From: Betaproteobacteria bacterium
GTDB lineage: Bacteria; Pseudomonadota; Gammaproteobacteria; Burkholderiales; Casimicrobiaceae
Reading direction: 5' to 3'
Assembly (NCBI GenBank): GCA_016716425.1
Contig: JADJWJ010000002.1
Coordinates: 293,003-357,002, forward strand
DNA: 64,000 nucleotides
Shown here: positions 36,626 through 44,839 of the stretch, piece by piece
How the letters are laid out: each line of letters starts with the position of its first letter
How positions within the stretch are numbered: the first letter of the stretch is position 1
Position numbers and translations under genes: made by a program
Notes under the pieces: model-generated
Databases searched by the model: none
The model's input: the letters and a program-made list of their open reading frames with translations, nothing else
Told to the model about the DNA's origin: nothing

Positions 36626-37483
36626 ATGCCCCTGCCCCGATTCGTTCCCGTGCTGCTCGTCGCCTCCCTCGTCGCGGGCGCCGCGTGCGCCGCGTCGCCG
36701 ACGCTCGATCGGATCAAGGCGAGCGGGACGGTGACGTTCGGGTACCGCGAAGCCGCCGCACCATTTTCGGTCAGACAGCGCAACGGGCTGGTGCGCGGGT
36801 ACTCGGTCGAACTGTGCGAGAAAATCGCCGGCGCGATCGGCAAGGCGCTGGGCGTGCCGAACCTCAAGGTGGCATGGCGACCAGTCGACGGCGAGTCGCG
36901 CATCGCCGACGTCGTCGCTCGCAGGATCGACGCCGAGTGCGGCACCACGACCATCACGCTGTCGCGGATGGAACGCGTCGACTTTTCCGTGCCGATCTTC
37001 GTCGACGGCGGCAGCGCGCTGGTGCGCGCGGGCGCCGCGCTGCGCGAAGTCGCCGATCTCAGGGGCAAGCGGGTTGCGGTGCTGCCGGCGACCACGACCG
37101 AGGCCGCGCTGAAGAAGTCGCTCGCCGTCCACGGCGCAACGGCGTCGCTGGTCTCGGTCAAGGACGGCGCGGAGGGGATCGCCGCGGTGCTCGCCGGCCG
37201 CGCCGACGCGTACGCGTCGGACCGCATGCTTCTGACGCAGCTGAAGGACGCCAACGCGCGCGGCGGCGAACTCGCGTTCCTTGCCAACGATTTCTCGTTC
37301 GAGCCCTACGCGATCGTCCTGCCGCGCGACGACCCGGACTTCCGGCTCCTCGTGAATCGCACGCTGGTCGAGCTCTACAAGACAGGCGGGATCGACCCGA
37401 TCTTCATTCGCTGGCTCGGACCCTACGGGCGCCCGGCGCCGCTGCTGGACGCGATGTTCTACCTCAATTCGCTGCCCGAATGA
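36626..37483 (+). CDS. Family 3 extracellular solute-binding protein (orphan), copy 2
   Basis: The 285-residue protein starts at ATG 36626 with a signal peptide (PLPRFVPVLLVASLVAGAACA) and is a paralogue of copy 1 across its whole length. It shares PNLKV-W, GRRIDAECGTTTITLSRMERVDFS-type spacing, VDGGSALV, GKRVAVLPATTTEAAL and the tail PLLDAMFYLNSLPE. By eye about 40% of positions agree. It also lacks nearby membrane or ATPase partners. Its stop overlaps ATG 37480 of the next gene, so the two are translationally coupled, mirroring the order of the other copy. Confidence 0.9.
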   Translation: MPLPRFVPVLLVASLVAGAACAASPTLDRIKASGTVTFGYREAAAPFSVRQRNGLVRGYSVELCEKIAGAIGKALGVPNLKVAWRPVDGESRIADVVARRIDAECGTTTITLSRMERVDFSVPIFVDGGSALVRAGAALREVADLRGKRVAVLPATTTEAALKKSLAVHGATASLVSVKDGAEGIAAVLAGRADAYASDRMLLTQLKDANARGGELAFLANDFSFEPYAIVLPRDDPDFRLLVNRTLVELYKTGGIDPIFIRWLGPYGRPAPLLDAMFYLNSLPE

Positions 37484-37939
37484 CGACGCGCGCCGCCGCC
37501 GTGCTCTTCGCGTGCCTCGCGTTCGCGGCTGCTGGCGCCTCGGCGCGCGCAGGGGCAGGGGCAGGGTGGCGGGCGACCCGGCTGCGCCGGCGTGTGCGGC
37601 GTGATCCAGTCGATGGCGCCCGTGACGGAGCGGCAGGAGTGGTCGCCGCTGGGCTCGGTGATGGCGCTGGGCGGCGGGCCCGCTGCGACGAGTTCGCAGA
37701 CGACGATGATGCAGATCGGCCCGGGCTTCACGAACCAGGGCCTCGTCGTCGTTGGCGCTGCCGGCGGCGCCGTGTACGCGCAGAAGCCGAACGAGTACCG
37801 GCGGCAGCGGTGGGACGTGACGCTGCGGATGGACGACGGTTCCACGCGGGTCGTGTCGCTCAAGTACGAGCCGCTGCTGCTGCAGGAGGGCGACTACGTG
37901 CGCGTGGCCGGCAACAACCTCGAACTCGTCGGTCCGTAG
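37480..37939 (+). pseudogene. Exported small protein related to the glycine-zipper lipoprotein, frame interrupted
   Basis: ATG 37480 overlaps the stop of the upstream binding-protein gene and opens a signal peptide (TTRAAAVLFACLAFAAAGAS). The conserved part lies in another frame (VCGVIQSMAPVTERQEWSP, then WDVTLRMDDGSTRVVSLKY and EGDYVRVAGNNLELV up to TAG 37937). Removing one base in the cgcgcgc run near 37541-37550 joins them. A GTG at 37592 could instead start a cytoplasmic 115-residue form, but the signal peptide argues against it. The C-terminal domain matches that of the lipoprotein at 35082-35525 (WD-R-DDGS, then G-RV). A sequencing error or recent decay is likely. Confidence 0.7.
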
Positions 37940-37953
37940 GGACGCCCGCCGGC

Positions 37954-38181
37954 CGATGAAACAGCCCCACGCGGGTCTGCTGCCCACCGCCCTCGCGCGG
38001 GGCCAGGCTCCCGGGGCGCCCGAGGGCGAGGCCGACGCAACGCCCCGACGACGGGCCAGAGGCCGTGGCAGGTCAGTCGCTCGGGACGGCCCATCGCGAA
38101 TGAAACGACCCCCACGCTCGCTGCGCTCGCTGCCCCCCGCGGGGGCAGGTCAGTCGCTCGGGACGGCCCATCGCGACTGAC
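37954..38181. repeat. Family A intergenic repeat, long variant plus one 81-bp-type copy
   Basis: A first long-variant copy (from gatgaaacagccccacgcgg to cggcccatcgcg) shares the segment gaggccgtggcaggtcagtc with the variant at 26444-26634. A second copy (gaatgaaacgacccccacgc, then gctcgctgccccccgcgggg and cgggacggcccatcgcgac) follows the ordinary unit. In the direction of transcription, both start with ATGAA(A) and the last one ends in cgactgac directly before the mlaE ATG. Confidence 0.85.
37956..38180 (+). CDS. Putative 74-codon repeat-encoded bridging frame ahead of mlaE
   Basis: The frame starts with ATG 16 nt after the TAG of the upstream gene and ends with TGA one base before the mlaE ATG (TGA-C-ATG), as at 26445. 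The peptide begins MKQPHAGLLPTALARGQ and has a second unit beginning MKRPPRSLRSLPPAG. There is no recognisable domain. It is listed because the same arrangement occurs at two other gene junctions. Confidence 0.22.
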   Translation: MKQPHAGLLPTALARGQAPGAPEGEADATPRRRARGRGRSVARDGPSRMKRPPRSLRSLPPAGAGQSLGTAHRD

Positions 38182-39300
38182 ATGAGCACCGCGGCCCTCG
38201 CCGTGTCCGAAGCGCCCGACGGGCGCCGCGTGCTCGCGCTGTCCGGCACGCTCGACGCGGAAACGATCCCCGTCGTCTGGCGCGACGCGCTGCGCGCGGT
38301 CACCGAGGCGCCGACGCGGCCGGTCGTGGTCGACGCCGCCGGCGTCGAGTACTGCGACGGCGCCGGGATCGCGCTACTCGTCGACCTGCTGCGCCAGCCT
38401 CGGCAGGCGCCGGTCGAGGTCGCGAACCTGAACCCCTCGTTCGACGCGCTGCTCAAGCAGTTCGACCCGCACGACCTCGACCACGACCTGGACCCGGAGG
38501 TCGCCCGCCGGCCGGCGATCGAGGAGCTCGGCCGCACGACGGCGATTATGTGGCGCGACATGCGCACGCAGATCGAGTTCGTCGGGCAGGCAACGGCCGC
38601 GCTCGCGAGCGCGATTCGCCATCCGACGACGATTCGATGGCGCGACGTGTGGGTGGTGTGCGAGCGCGTGGGCGCCGATGCGCTGCCCATCGTGGCGCTG
38701 ATCTCTTTCCTGTTCGGGCTGATCCTCTCCTTTCAGTCCGCCGTCCCCATGCGGCAATACGGCGCCGAGGTCTTCGTGGCCGACCTGATCGGCCTCGGCA
38801 TGGTGCGGGAGATGGGCACGCTTCTTACCGCGATCATCCTGGCCGGGCGCTCGGGCGCCGCGTTCGCCGCGGAAATCGGCACGATGCGGGTGAACCAGGA
38901 GATCGATGCGCTCACGACGATGGGCATCGACCCCGTGCGCTTTCTCGTCACGACGCGCGTGATCGCAGCGGTGCTGATGACGCCGCTCCTCTCCCTGTTC
39001 GCGATGCTGATCGGCATGCTGGGCGGCGCCTTCACCATGCTTTCCTTCGGCATTCCGTTCGTCACGTTCGTGAAGGAGGTGGAGTCCGCCGTCTCGTTCA
39101 CCGATTTCATGAGCGGCTGGGTCAAGTCGTTCGTCTTCGCCATCGCCATCGCGGGTATCGGTTGCCTGCGCGGACTGCAGACGAGCGCCGGCGCATCCGC
39201 GGTCGGCGACTCGACCACGCGGGCGGTGGTGTCGGGTCTCGTGCTTATCGTGATCATCGACGGCGTGTTCGCCGTCCTCTACTTCTTCCTGGATGTCTGA
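38182..39300 (+). CDS. mlaE: MlaE-family lipid ABC transporter permease fused to an N-terminal STAS domain
   Basis: Residues 1 to about 105 form a STAS-like domain (RRVLALSGTLDAETIPVVWR; VVVDAAGVEYCDGAGIALLVDLL). The remainder is an MlaE permease with FGLILSFQSAVPMRQYGAEVFV, MVREMGTLLTAIILAGRSGAAFAAEIGTMRVNQEIDAL and MGIDPVRFLVTTRV. In E. coli the STAS partner MlaB is a separate protein; here it is built into the permease. The complex moves phospholipids or other lipids between membranes. The start follows a family A repeat by 0 nt. The stop overlaps the start of mlaF (TGATG type). Confidence 0.93.
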   Translation: MSTAALAVSEAPDGRRVLALSGTLDAETIPVVWRDALRAVTEAPTRPVVVDAAGVEYCDGAGIALLVDLLRQPRQAPVEVANLNPSFDALLKQFDPHDLDHDLDPEVARRPAIEELGRTTAIMWRDMRTQIEFVGQATAALASAIRHPTTIRWRDVWVVCERVGADALPIVALISFLFGLILSFQSAVPMRQYGAEVFVADLIGLGMVREMGTLLTAIILAGRSGAAFAAEIGTMRVNQEIDALTTMGIDPVRFLVTTRVIAAVLMTPLLSLFAMLIGMLGGAFTMLSFGIPFVTFVKEVESAVSFTDFMSGWVKSFVFAIAIAGIGCLRGLQTSAGASAVGDSTTRAVVSGLVLIVIIDGVFAVLYFFLDV

Positions 39301-40067
39301 TGGACTCCGGCGAAGTCATCATCCGCGTCGAGAATCTCACCGCCGGCTACGAGGGCCGCACGATACTCGAGAACATCAATTTCGAGGTGCGGCGGGGCGA
39401 GGTGTTCGTCATCCTCGGCGGGTCGGGCTGCGGCAAGAGCACGCTGCTGAAGCACATGATCGGCCTGTACCCGGTGATGTCCGGCCACGTCTGGATCGAC
39501 GGGCACGACATCGTCACCGCCGAGGGTGCCGAGAACGAAGCCATCCTGCGCACGTTCGGCGTGATGTACCAGTCGGGCGCCCTGTTCGGGTCGATGACGC
39601 TGCTCGAGAACGTGCGCCTGCCGATGGAGACGTTCACCAGCCTCGACATGGAGCAGATGGACCTGCTGGCGCGGATGAAGCTCTCGCTCGTGGGGCTGGT
39701 GCAGTTCACCGGCCACCTCCCCAACGAGATCTCGGGCGGCATGCAGAAGCGCGCGGCGATCGCGCGCGCGATGGCGCTCGACCCGCAGATCCTGTTCCTC
39801 GACGAGCCGTCGGCGGGCCTCGACCCGATCACGTCCGCCGAGCTCGACGCGCTGATCCGGCGGCTGGCCGACAGCCTCGGGGTGACGTTCGTGATCGTCA
39901 CGCACGAGCTCGCGTCCATCTATGCGATCGCCGACCGCATCATCATGCTCGACAAGCGCGTCAAGGGGATCATCGCCGACGGCGATCCGCGCCGGATGCG
40001 CGACGAAAGCACGGATCCGTACGTGCGCCAGTTCTTCCACCGACAGGCCGAACTTGCCGATGCATAG
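39300..40067 (+). CDS. mlaF: MlaF-like ABC transporter ATP-binding protein
   Basis: ATG at 39300 shares its A with the mlaE stop. The 255-residue protein is an ABC ATPase with Walker A LGGSGCGKSTLLKHM, signature ISGGMQKRAAIARAMAL, Walker B ILFLDEPSAGLDP and H-loop VTHELASIYAIADR. YQSGALFGSMTLLENVRLPM is typical of the MlaF subgroup. It powers the lipid transporter with MlaE. After its TAG the same frame stays open through five tandem 81-bp repeats up to TAG 40482-40484, directly before mlaD, so a read-through product would be about 138 residues longer. Confidence 0.94.
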   Translation: MDSGEVIIRVENLTAGYEGRTILENINFEVRRGEVFVILGGSGCGKSTLLKHMIGLYPVMSGHVWIDGHDIVTAEGAENEAILRTFGVMYQSGALFGSMTLLENVRLPMETFTSLDMEQMDLLARMKLSLVGLVQFTGHLPNEISGGMQKRAAIARAMALDPQILFLDEPSAGLDPITSAELDALIRRLADSLGVTFVIVTHELASIYAIADRIIMLDKRVKGIIADGDPRRMRDESTDPYVRQFFHRQAELADA

Positions 40068-40077
40068 GATCGAGACC

Positions 40078-40482
40078 ACGCGCGCCGCCGGGCCGTCCCA
40101 AGGCGCGCGGCCCCCTTGGGGGGAGGGGCGCGCAGCGCCCTCGGGGGGGACCACAGACACGCGCGCCGCCGGGCCGTCCCAAGGCGTGCGGCCCCCTTGG
40201 GGGGAGGGGCGCGCAGCGCCCTCGGGGGGGACCACAGACACGCGCGCCGCCGGGCCGTCCCAAGGCGTGCGGCCCCCTTGGGGGGAGGGGCGCGCAGCGC
40301 CCTCGGGCGGGACCACAGACACGCGCGCCGCCGGGCCGTCCCAAGGCGCGCGGCCCCCTTGGGGGGAGGGGCGCGCAGCGCCCTCGGGGGGAAACCCGGA
40401 CACGCGCGCCGCCGGGCCGTCCCAGGGCGCGCGGCCCCCTTGGGGGGAAAGGCGTGCAGCGCCTTCGGGGGGGAGCATTACT
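40078..40482. repeat. Family B 81-bp tandem repeat array, five copies, inside the mla operon
   Basis: Copies start at 40078, 40159, 40240, 40321 and 40402, each 81 bp. The unit contains acgcgcgccgccgggccg, tcccaaggcg, cccccttggggggagg and gcgcagcgccctcgggg. The first four copies differ by only a few bases; the fifth is more diverged (cccagggcg, aaaggcgtgcagcgcc). Its layout parallels family A: gggccg(t/c)ccc(a/g)ag, then a ccccct(t/c)gggggg palindrome, then gcgcagcg and a G-run. The array ends in gggggggagcattactag, which supplies a plausible ribosome-binding site for mlaD. Confidence 0.95.
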
Positions 40483-40484
40483 AG

Positions 40485-41546
40485 ATGAGCCAGAAAGCCA
40501 ACTACTTCAAGCTCGGCCTGTTCGTGATCGGGGCGCTGGTCGCCGGCATCCTGGTGCTGGCGATCGTCGGCACCGGCCGCTTGTTCGAGCGCAAGGTCAT
40601 CATCGAGACGTACTTCAAGGAGTCGGTGCAGGGGCTCGACATCGGCTCGAAGCTCAAGCTGCGGGGCGTCGTCATCGGCGAGGTCACCAAGATCAGCTTC
40701 ACGTACGTCTACTACCAGCTCGACCTGCCGATCACGCAGCGCGACCGGCTGGTGCTGGTCGAGGCGCAGCTGCAGCCGCGGCTGGTCGGCGGCCGCGCGG
40801 CGGCCGGCGACTGGTCCACGGCCGAGAGCGTCGCGATGGAAGTCGAGAAGGGGCTGCGGCTGCGCCTTGCGCCGCAGGGGATCACGGGTACCAACTACCT
40901 AGAGATGGACTGGCTCGATCCGCCACCGCCGGTGCTGCCGATCAACTGGACGCCGCGCAACCCGTACATCCCCAGCGCGCCGTCGACGGTCACGGCGATC
41001 GTGAACGCGGCGGAGAGCATCATGGAGAAGCTGCAGAAGGTCGACTTCGAGCAGACGATGGCCAATCTCAACCGGCTGCTGGTGACGACCAACGACCGCG
41101 TCGGTTCGCTCGACACCAAGGCATTCCAGCAGCGCGTGGAGACGACGCTCGGCAAGCTCGACACGACGCTCGACGGGATGCAGGCGAAGAAGCTGGCCGA
41201 CGAGGCCATCGGGCTGCTGTCCGAGCTGCGCGCCACGAACGCGGAACTCAAGAAGACACTCGCCAATCCGGCGATGCAGAAGATCCCGGAGGACGCGGCG
41301 GCCGCGGTGGCGCGCGTGAAGGAGCTCGTGTCCGATCCGAAGCTCGCCAGGACGGTGGCGAACATGGAGCGGATCATTGCGCGCTTCGACCGTCTGTTCG
41401 GGTCGACCGATACCGACCTCGCGACGACGATCGAGAACCTGCGCCAGATTTCCGACAACCTGCGGGACCTCACCGAGGAGACCAAGCGCTACCCGGCGAG
41501 CGTCATCTTCGGCTCGCCGCCCGCGCCGCTGGAGCGCAAGCCATGA
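40485..41546 (+). CDS. mlaD: MlaD-family (MCE domain) lipid-binding protein
   Basis: The 353-residue protein has one N-terminal membrane anchor (YFKLGLFVIGALVAGILVLAIVG) and an MCE domain from about 38 (VIIETYFKESVQGLDIGSKLKLRGVVIGEVTKISF). A long alpha-helical tail follows (VTAIVNAAESIMEKLQ; VANMERIIARFDRLFG; LRQISDNLRDLTEETKRYP). MCE proteins form hexameric rings that carry lipids across the periplasm. The long tail resembles PqiB/LetB-type or larger MlaD relatives rather than E. coli MlaD (about 180 residues). The stop overlaps the next gene (ATGA). A repeat array separates it from mlaF. Confidence 0.93.
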   Translation: MSQKANYFKLGLFVIGALVAGILVLAIVGTGRLFERKVIIETYFKESVQGLDIGSKLKLRGVVIGEVTKISFTYVYYQLDLPITQRDRLVLVEAQLQPRLVGGRAAAGDWSTAESVAMEVEKGLRLRLAPQGITGTNYLEMDWLDPPPPVLPINWTPRNPYIPSAPSTVTAIVNAAESIMEKLQKVDFEQTMANLNRLLVTTNDRVGSLDTKAFQQRVETTLGKLDTTLDGMQAKKLADEAIGLLSELRATNAELKKTLANPAMQKIPEDAAAAVARVKELVSDPKLARTVANMERIIARFDRLFGSTDTDLATTIENLRQISDNLRDLTEETKRYPASVIFGSPPAPLERKP

Positions 41547-42175
41547 TTGCATCGCGACGTGCGTGGATCCGCGTGGCCGTGGCGGCCGCGGCGGCCGCTT
41601 CGCTGGGAGTGACCGGCGGCTGCAGCCTGTCGAAGCCGGCACCGGTGAAGGAAATGTTCGTCCTCGAGCCGGCCAGCCCGCCTGCGGCCGCGAAGGCGCA
41701 GCCCGGGGTGCTGCGCATCGGGACGGTCACCGTCGGCGCGTCGTTTCGCGGCCGCGGCTTCGTCTACCGCGAAGCGGACCTCAAGTACGAGAGCGACTAC
41801 TACCGCGAGTTCCTCGTGGCGCCGGCGGCGAACATCGGCGAGGCGACGGCGCGCGCGCTGGCCGCGGCCAACGTGTTTGCCACCGTCGTGCCGCCCGGCG
41901 TGCCGGCGGATCCCGACTGGGTGCTCGACGGCTTCGTCGAATCGCTCTACGGCGATGCGCGCGAGGCCGGCAAGCCTTACGCGGTGCTCACGGTCACGTG
42001 GTACCTGCGGCGCGGCGATGGCGACGCGCCGTTCTGGTCGCGCCGGTACGAACGCCGCGTGGCGTTCACGTCCGGCAGTGCCGCGGCCTACGTGGGCGCG
42101 CAGAACAGCGCGCTCACGGACGTGCTGGCGGAACTCGCGCGCGACCTGTCCGCGCTGACGCTGAAGAAGCCGTAG
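41543..42175 (+). CDS. ABC-type transport auxiliary lipoprotein (PqiC/DUF330-like)
   Basis: The 210-residue protein begins in an ATGA overlap with mlaD. Its signal peptide ends in the lipobox VTGGC, so it is an outer-membrane or inner-membrane lipoprotein. The mature part has KEMFVLEPASPP, GVLRIGTVTVGASFRGRGFVYREADLKYESDYYREFLVAPAANIGEATARAL, which fits the ABC-type transport auxiliary family that partners MCE proteins (PqiC in E. coli). It probably links the MCE ring to the outer membrane. It completes an mlaE-mlaF-mlaD-lipoprotein operon. Confidence 0.88.
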   Translation: MIASRRAWIRVAVAAAAAASLGVTGGCSLSKPAPVKEMFVLEPASPPAAAKAQPGVLRIGTVTVGASFRGRGFVYREADLKYESDYYREFLVAPAANIGEATARALAAANVFATVVPPGVPADPDWVLDGFVESLYGDAREAGKPYAVLTVTWYLRRGDGDAPFWSRRYERRVAFTSGSAAAYVGAQNSALTDVLAELARDLSALTLKKP

Positions 42176-42191
42176 TTCTTCGCGCATCCGG

Positions 42192-42341
42192 CCCCAAGTG
42201 CCGGGAATACCGAGCCTGGCTCGGCTCTCCACGCTTGCCCCGCATCCGGGAGAGGGAGGGCGTGAGGAGGACCGCGCGTCGACCCAAAGCCCGGCACCCG
42301 ACCCCAAGTGCCGGGAATGCCGAGCCTGGCTCGGTTTCCCG
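42192..42341. terminator. Duplicated hairpin element between convergent genes
   Basis: A 33-bp sequence (ccccaagtgccgggaat, a or g, ccgagcctggctcgg) occurs at 42192-42224 and 42302-42334 with one difference. Each has a perfect 7-bp stem ccgagcc-t-ggctcgg; in the second copy an outer stem cgggaa/ttcccg (42312-42317, 42336-42341) extends it. Between them lies a purine-rich stretch (cgcatccgggagagggaggg). The pair fills the gap between the mla lipoprotein gene and the convergent MscS gene, a likely place for two-way termination. Confidence 0.6.
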
Positions 42342-42352
42342 CGCCGTGTTCG

Positions 42353-44686
42353 CTACGGCGCGGCCGCGCCGCGATCGAGATGCACGTCGAGCTGCGGGAA
42401 CGGCATCCGGAGGCCGGCCTCGGCGAACGCGACGTCGATCATGTGCAGCAGGTCGCTCTTCACGCGCCGCGAGTCGCTTTCCGGCGTCATGTCGACCCAG
42501 TAGGTCAACGCGAAGCGGATCGCGCTGTCGGCATACTCGTCGAGGTAGACCTGCGGCGCCGGGTGCTTCAGCACCAGTCCGTGCCGCGCGAGGACACCCT
42601 GCAGGACTTCGGCGGCCTGCCGCAGCGAAGTCCCGTACGCGACTCCGATCACAATCGTCTGCCGCGTCTGCGGATTCGTGTACGTCCAGTTGGTGAGCTT
42701 CTGCTCGAGGAAGGCGCTGTTCGGCAGCAGCGACTCGATGCCGTCGGCGGTGCGAACCGTCGACGCGCGGATCCCGATCTCGGTGACGCGGCCACGCACG
42801 CCCTCGACTTCGACGAGGTCGCCCAGCCGCATCGGCCGCTCGACCAGCAGGATGATTCCCGCGACGAGGTTCTTGAGCAGCGTCTGCAATCCGAAGCCGG
42901 CGGCGATCGCCAGCGCGCCGCCCAGGAACGCGAACACGGTGAGCGGGATGCTGGCGATCGCAAGCGCGATCATGACGAGGACCACGGTGGCCGCGAACTG
43001 CACCCAGCTCCGCAGCAGCGCCGCCGACTGCGGCGCGACCCGGCCGCGCGCCACCAGCAGCCGCTCGGTTCGTCGCATGATCCAGCGCGTGAACCAGTAA
43101 CCGACGACGACGATCAACACCGCGCCCAGTGTCTTGCCGACCGTGATGCCGCGCGAAACGTTGAGCTTGCGGCCGTCGGCGGTCTCGTAGGTGTCGTCGA
43201 CGGTGAGAATCTCGTAGTTCCACAGCCGCCGCGCCTGCAGCAGCGCGGCGGCGCCCGCGTCGCGTGCTTCGTCGACGACCGACGCGCTGCGCTTCCCCTC
43301 GAGGTCGGCGCGGAAGCGCGCCAACAGCTGCTCGAGCGGCTCGCTTGCCTTGATCGCCGCTTGCAGCGCGCCTTCGCGCGCGCGCAGCGTGTCGAGCAGT
43401 TTGTCGAGGTGCGCGGCCTCGGTCGCGGATGCGGCGCGCAGCCTGGTCTCGGTCTCGCCGATGCGCGCGGCCGCTGCGGCGATCTCCTGATTCAGGAACT
43501 CGCGCCTCGCGTGCAGCGCCGCGAGCGAGCCCGTGAGGCGCTCGTATGCGGCGCGCGCGCGCACCGGATCCGACGCCGCCAGCGCCTCGAACCGCGCCTG
43601 CCACCCGACGCGCTCGCCGGCCAGCACGAGCTGGTAGTCGCGCAGCAGTTCGGACCGCAGCGTGGCCGTGGTCGCGGCCTCGCGCGCGAGCGTGGCCTCA
43701 CGCGCGGCGTCGGCTTCGCGCTCCGCGCGCGCGGAGGCGTCCACGCCGTCGCGCGGTGATTTGCGAATCTGCTCCTGCCGGGCTTCGGCAGCCGTGCGCC
43801 GGTCGGCCGCCGCGGCCATGTCGTGGCTCGCCCGCTCGAGCGCGGTCGCGGCCGCACGCGCACGGGCGTCGATGTCGGCCTCGATGGCCGCGAGGTCGTC
43901 CCGAGAGAGCGTGACGGCGCCGGCGGCGGCGGCGAGCTGGCGCCGGGCGAGGGCACGGGTCGCCTGCGCCGCCGCTTCCTCTTCGTGCGCCGCGCGCATC
44001 CCCATCTGGATCAGCCGCTGCGCGCCGACGTCCGTGCGCGCGCGCAATGCCGTCAAGTCGCGTGCCCACTCGAGCCGTGCCGCGTCCGGCGTCCCGCGCC
44101 CCGCGTCCGCCGCCTCGGCCGCCCGGCGCGCGGCGGCCTGGCTTTCCTTGAGCCGCGACTCGATGTCCCGGCTGAACCGCTCGAGCAGCGCCCGCCGGCT
44201 GGCGGCGGCGGCGCTGCGGCTTTCGGCCGCTTCGAGGTCGCCGCGGACCGCATCGGTCAGCATGACCGAATACGGTGGCGACCCGGGAAAGCCGGCCCAC
44301 TCGCGGTCGGCGCGTTCCGTCGCGACGCGCCTGGCCGTCGCTGCGGTGCCGCGCTCCAGCGCGTCGAGTTGCTGCTGCAGCAGTCCGACGAACTGGCGCG
44401 CCAACGTGCGCCGCTCGCTGCTCTCGCTTTGAGGGGTCCCGGGCGGTGCGCCGGCCCCCGGACCGGAGGCCTCGATGGCCTCGACTTCCGCTTGAGCGGC
44501 GGCGAGTTCGCGGCGCAGCTCCTCGAAAGCGGCCGCGGCGTCCCCTGCCGCGCCGGTGGGGCCGGCCGAAGCGACCGCGGCACCCCTCACGGCCTCCTGC
44601 GCCTGCGCGAGTGCGTCGACCGCCGGGACGCAAACGAGCAGCAGCGCCATCGCCGCCGCTGCCCGCAGTCCGGTGCGGATTGCCAT
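42353..44686 (-). CDS. Mechanosensitive ion channel (MscS family) with long periplasmic coiled-coil N-terminus
   Basis: ATG 44686 gives a signal peptide (RTGLRAAAAMALLLVCVPAV) and 777 residues. About 450 residues of Ala/Glu/Arg-rich helical, coiled-coil-like sequence follow (for example ERASHDMAAAADRRTAAEARQ). Then come membrane helices (ITVGKTLGAVLIVVVGYWFT; WVQFAATVVLVMIALAIASIP) and the MscS pore and beta domain (FGLQTLLKNLVAGIILLVERPMRLGDLVEVEGVRGRVTEIGIRAST, then IESLLPNS). This is the MscK/MscM-like large type that opens under membrane tension in hypo-osmotic shock. It is convergent with the mla operon. Confidence 0.9.
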   Translation of the reverse strand: MAIRTGLRAAAAMALLLVCVPAVDALAQAQEAVRGAAVASAGPTGAAGDAAAAFEELRRELAAAQAEVEAIEASGPGAGAPPGTPQSESSERRTLARQFVGLLQQQLDALERGTAATARRVATERADREWAGFPGSPPYSVMLTDAVRGDLEAAESRSAAAASRRALLERFSRDIESRLKESQAAARRAAEAADAGRGTPDAARLEWARDLTALRARTDVGAQRLIQMGMRAAHEEEAAAQATRALARRQLAAAAGAVTLSRDDLAAIEADIDARARAAATALERASHDMAAAADRRTAAEARQEQIRKSPRDGVDASARAEREADAAREATLAREAATTATLRSELLRDYQLVLAGERVGWQARFEALAASDPVRARAAYERLTGSLAALHARREFLNQEIAAAAARIGETETRLRAASATEAAHLDKLLDTLRAREGALQAAIKASEPLEQLLARFRADLEGKRSASVVDEARDAGAAALLQARRLWNYEILTVDDTYETADGRKLNVSRGITVGKTLGAVLIVVVGYWFTRWIMRRTERLLVARGRVAPQSAALLRSWVQFAATVVLVMIALAIASIPLTVFAFLGGALAIAAGFGLQTLLKNLVAGIILLVERPMRLGDLVEVEGVRGRVTEIGIRASTVRTADGIESLLPNSAFLEQKLTNWTYTNPQTRQTIVIGVAYGTSLRQAAEVLQGVLARHGLVLKHPAPQVYLDEYADSAIRFALTYWVDMTPESDSRRVKSDLLHMIDVAFAEAGLRMPFPQLDVHLDRGAAAP

Positions 44687-44839
44687 GCCGCCGATTATAG
44701 GGGTGCGCGACGGCGGCAGAACGCAGGATCGGCGCCGGCGCGGCCGATCCTGCAACCCGGGAACCGATGCGGTCAGCGCGACAGGCCTCGGGCAGCCAGG
44801 TGCCCGACGCCGTTCGTCATTGTCCGACGGCCGCCGATC

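Noticed and set aside
40078..40482. Regular direct repeats as a possible CRISPR array
   Set aside because: The units are contiguous 81-bp tandem copies without unique spacers, and no cas genes are near.
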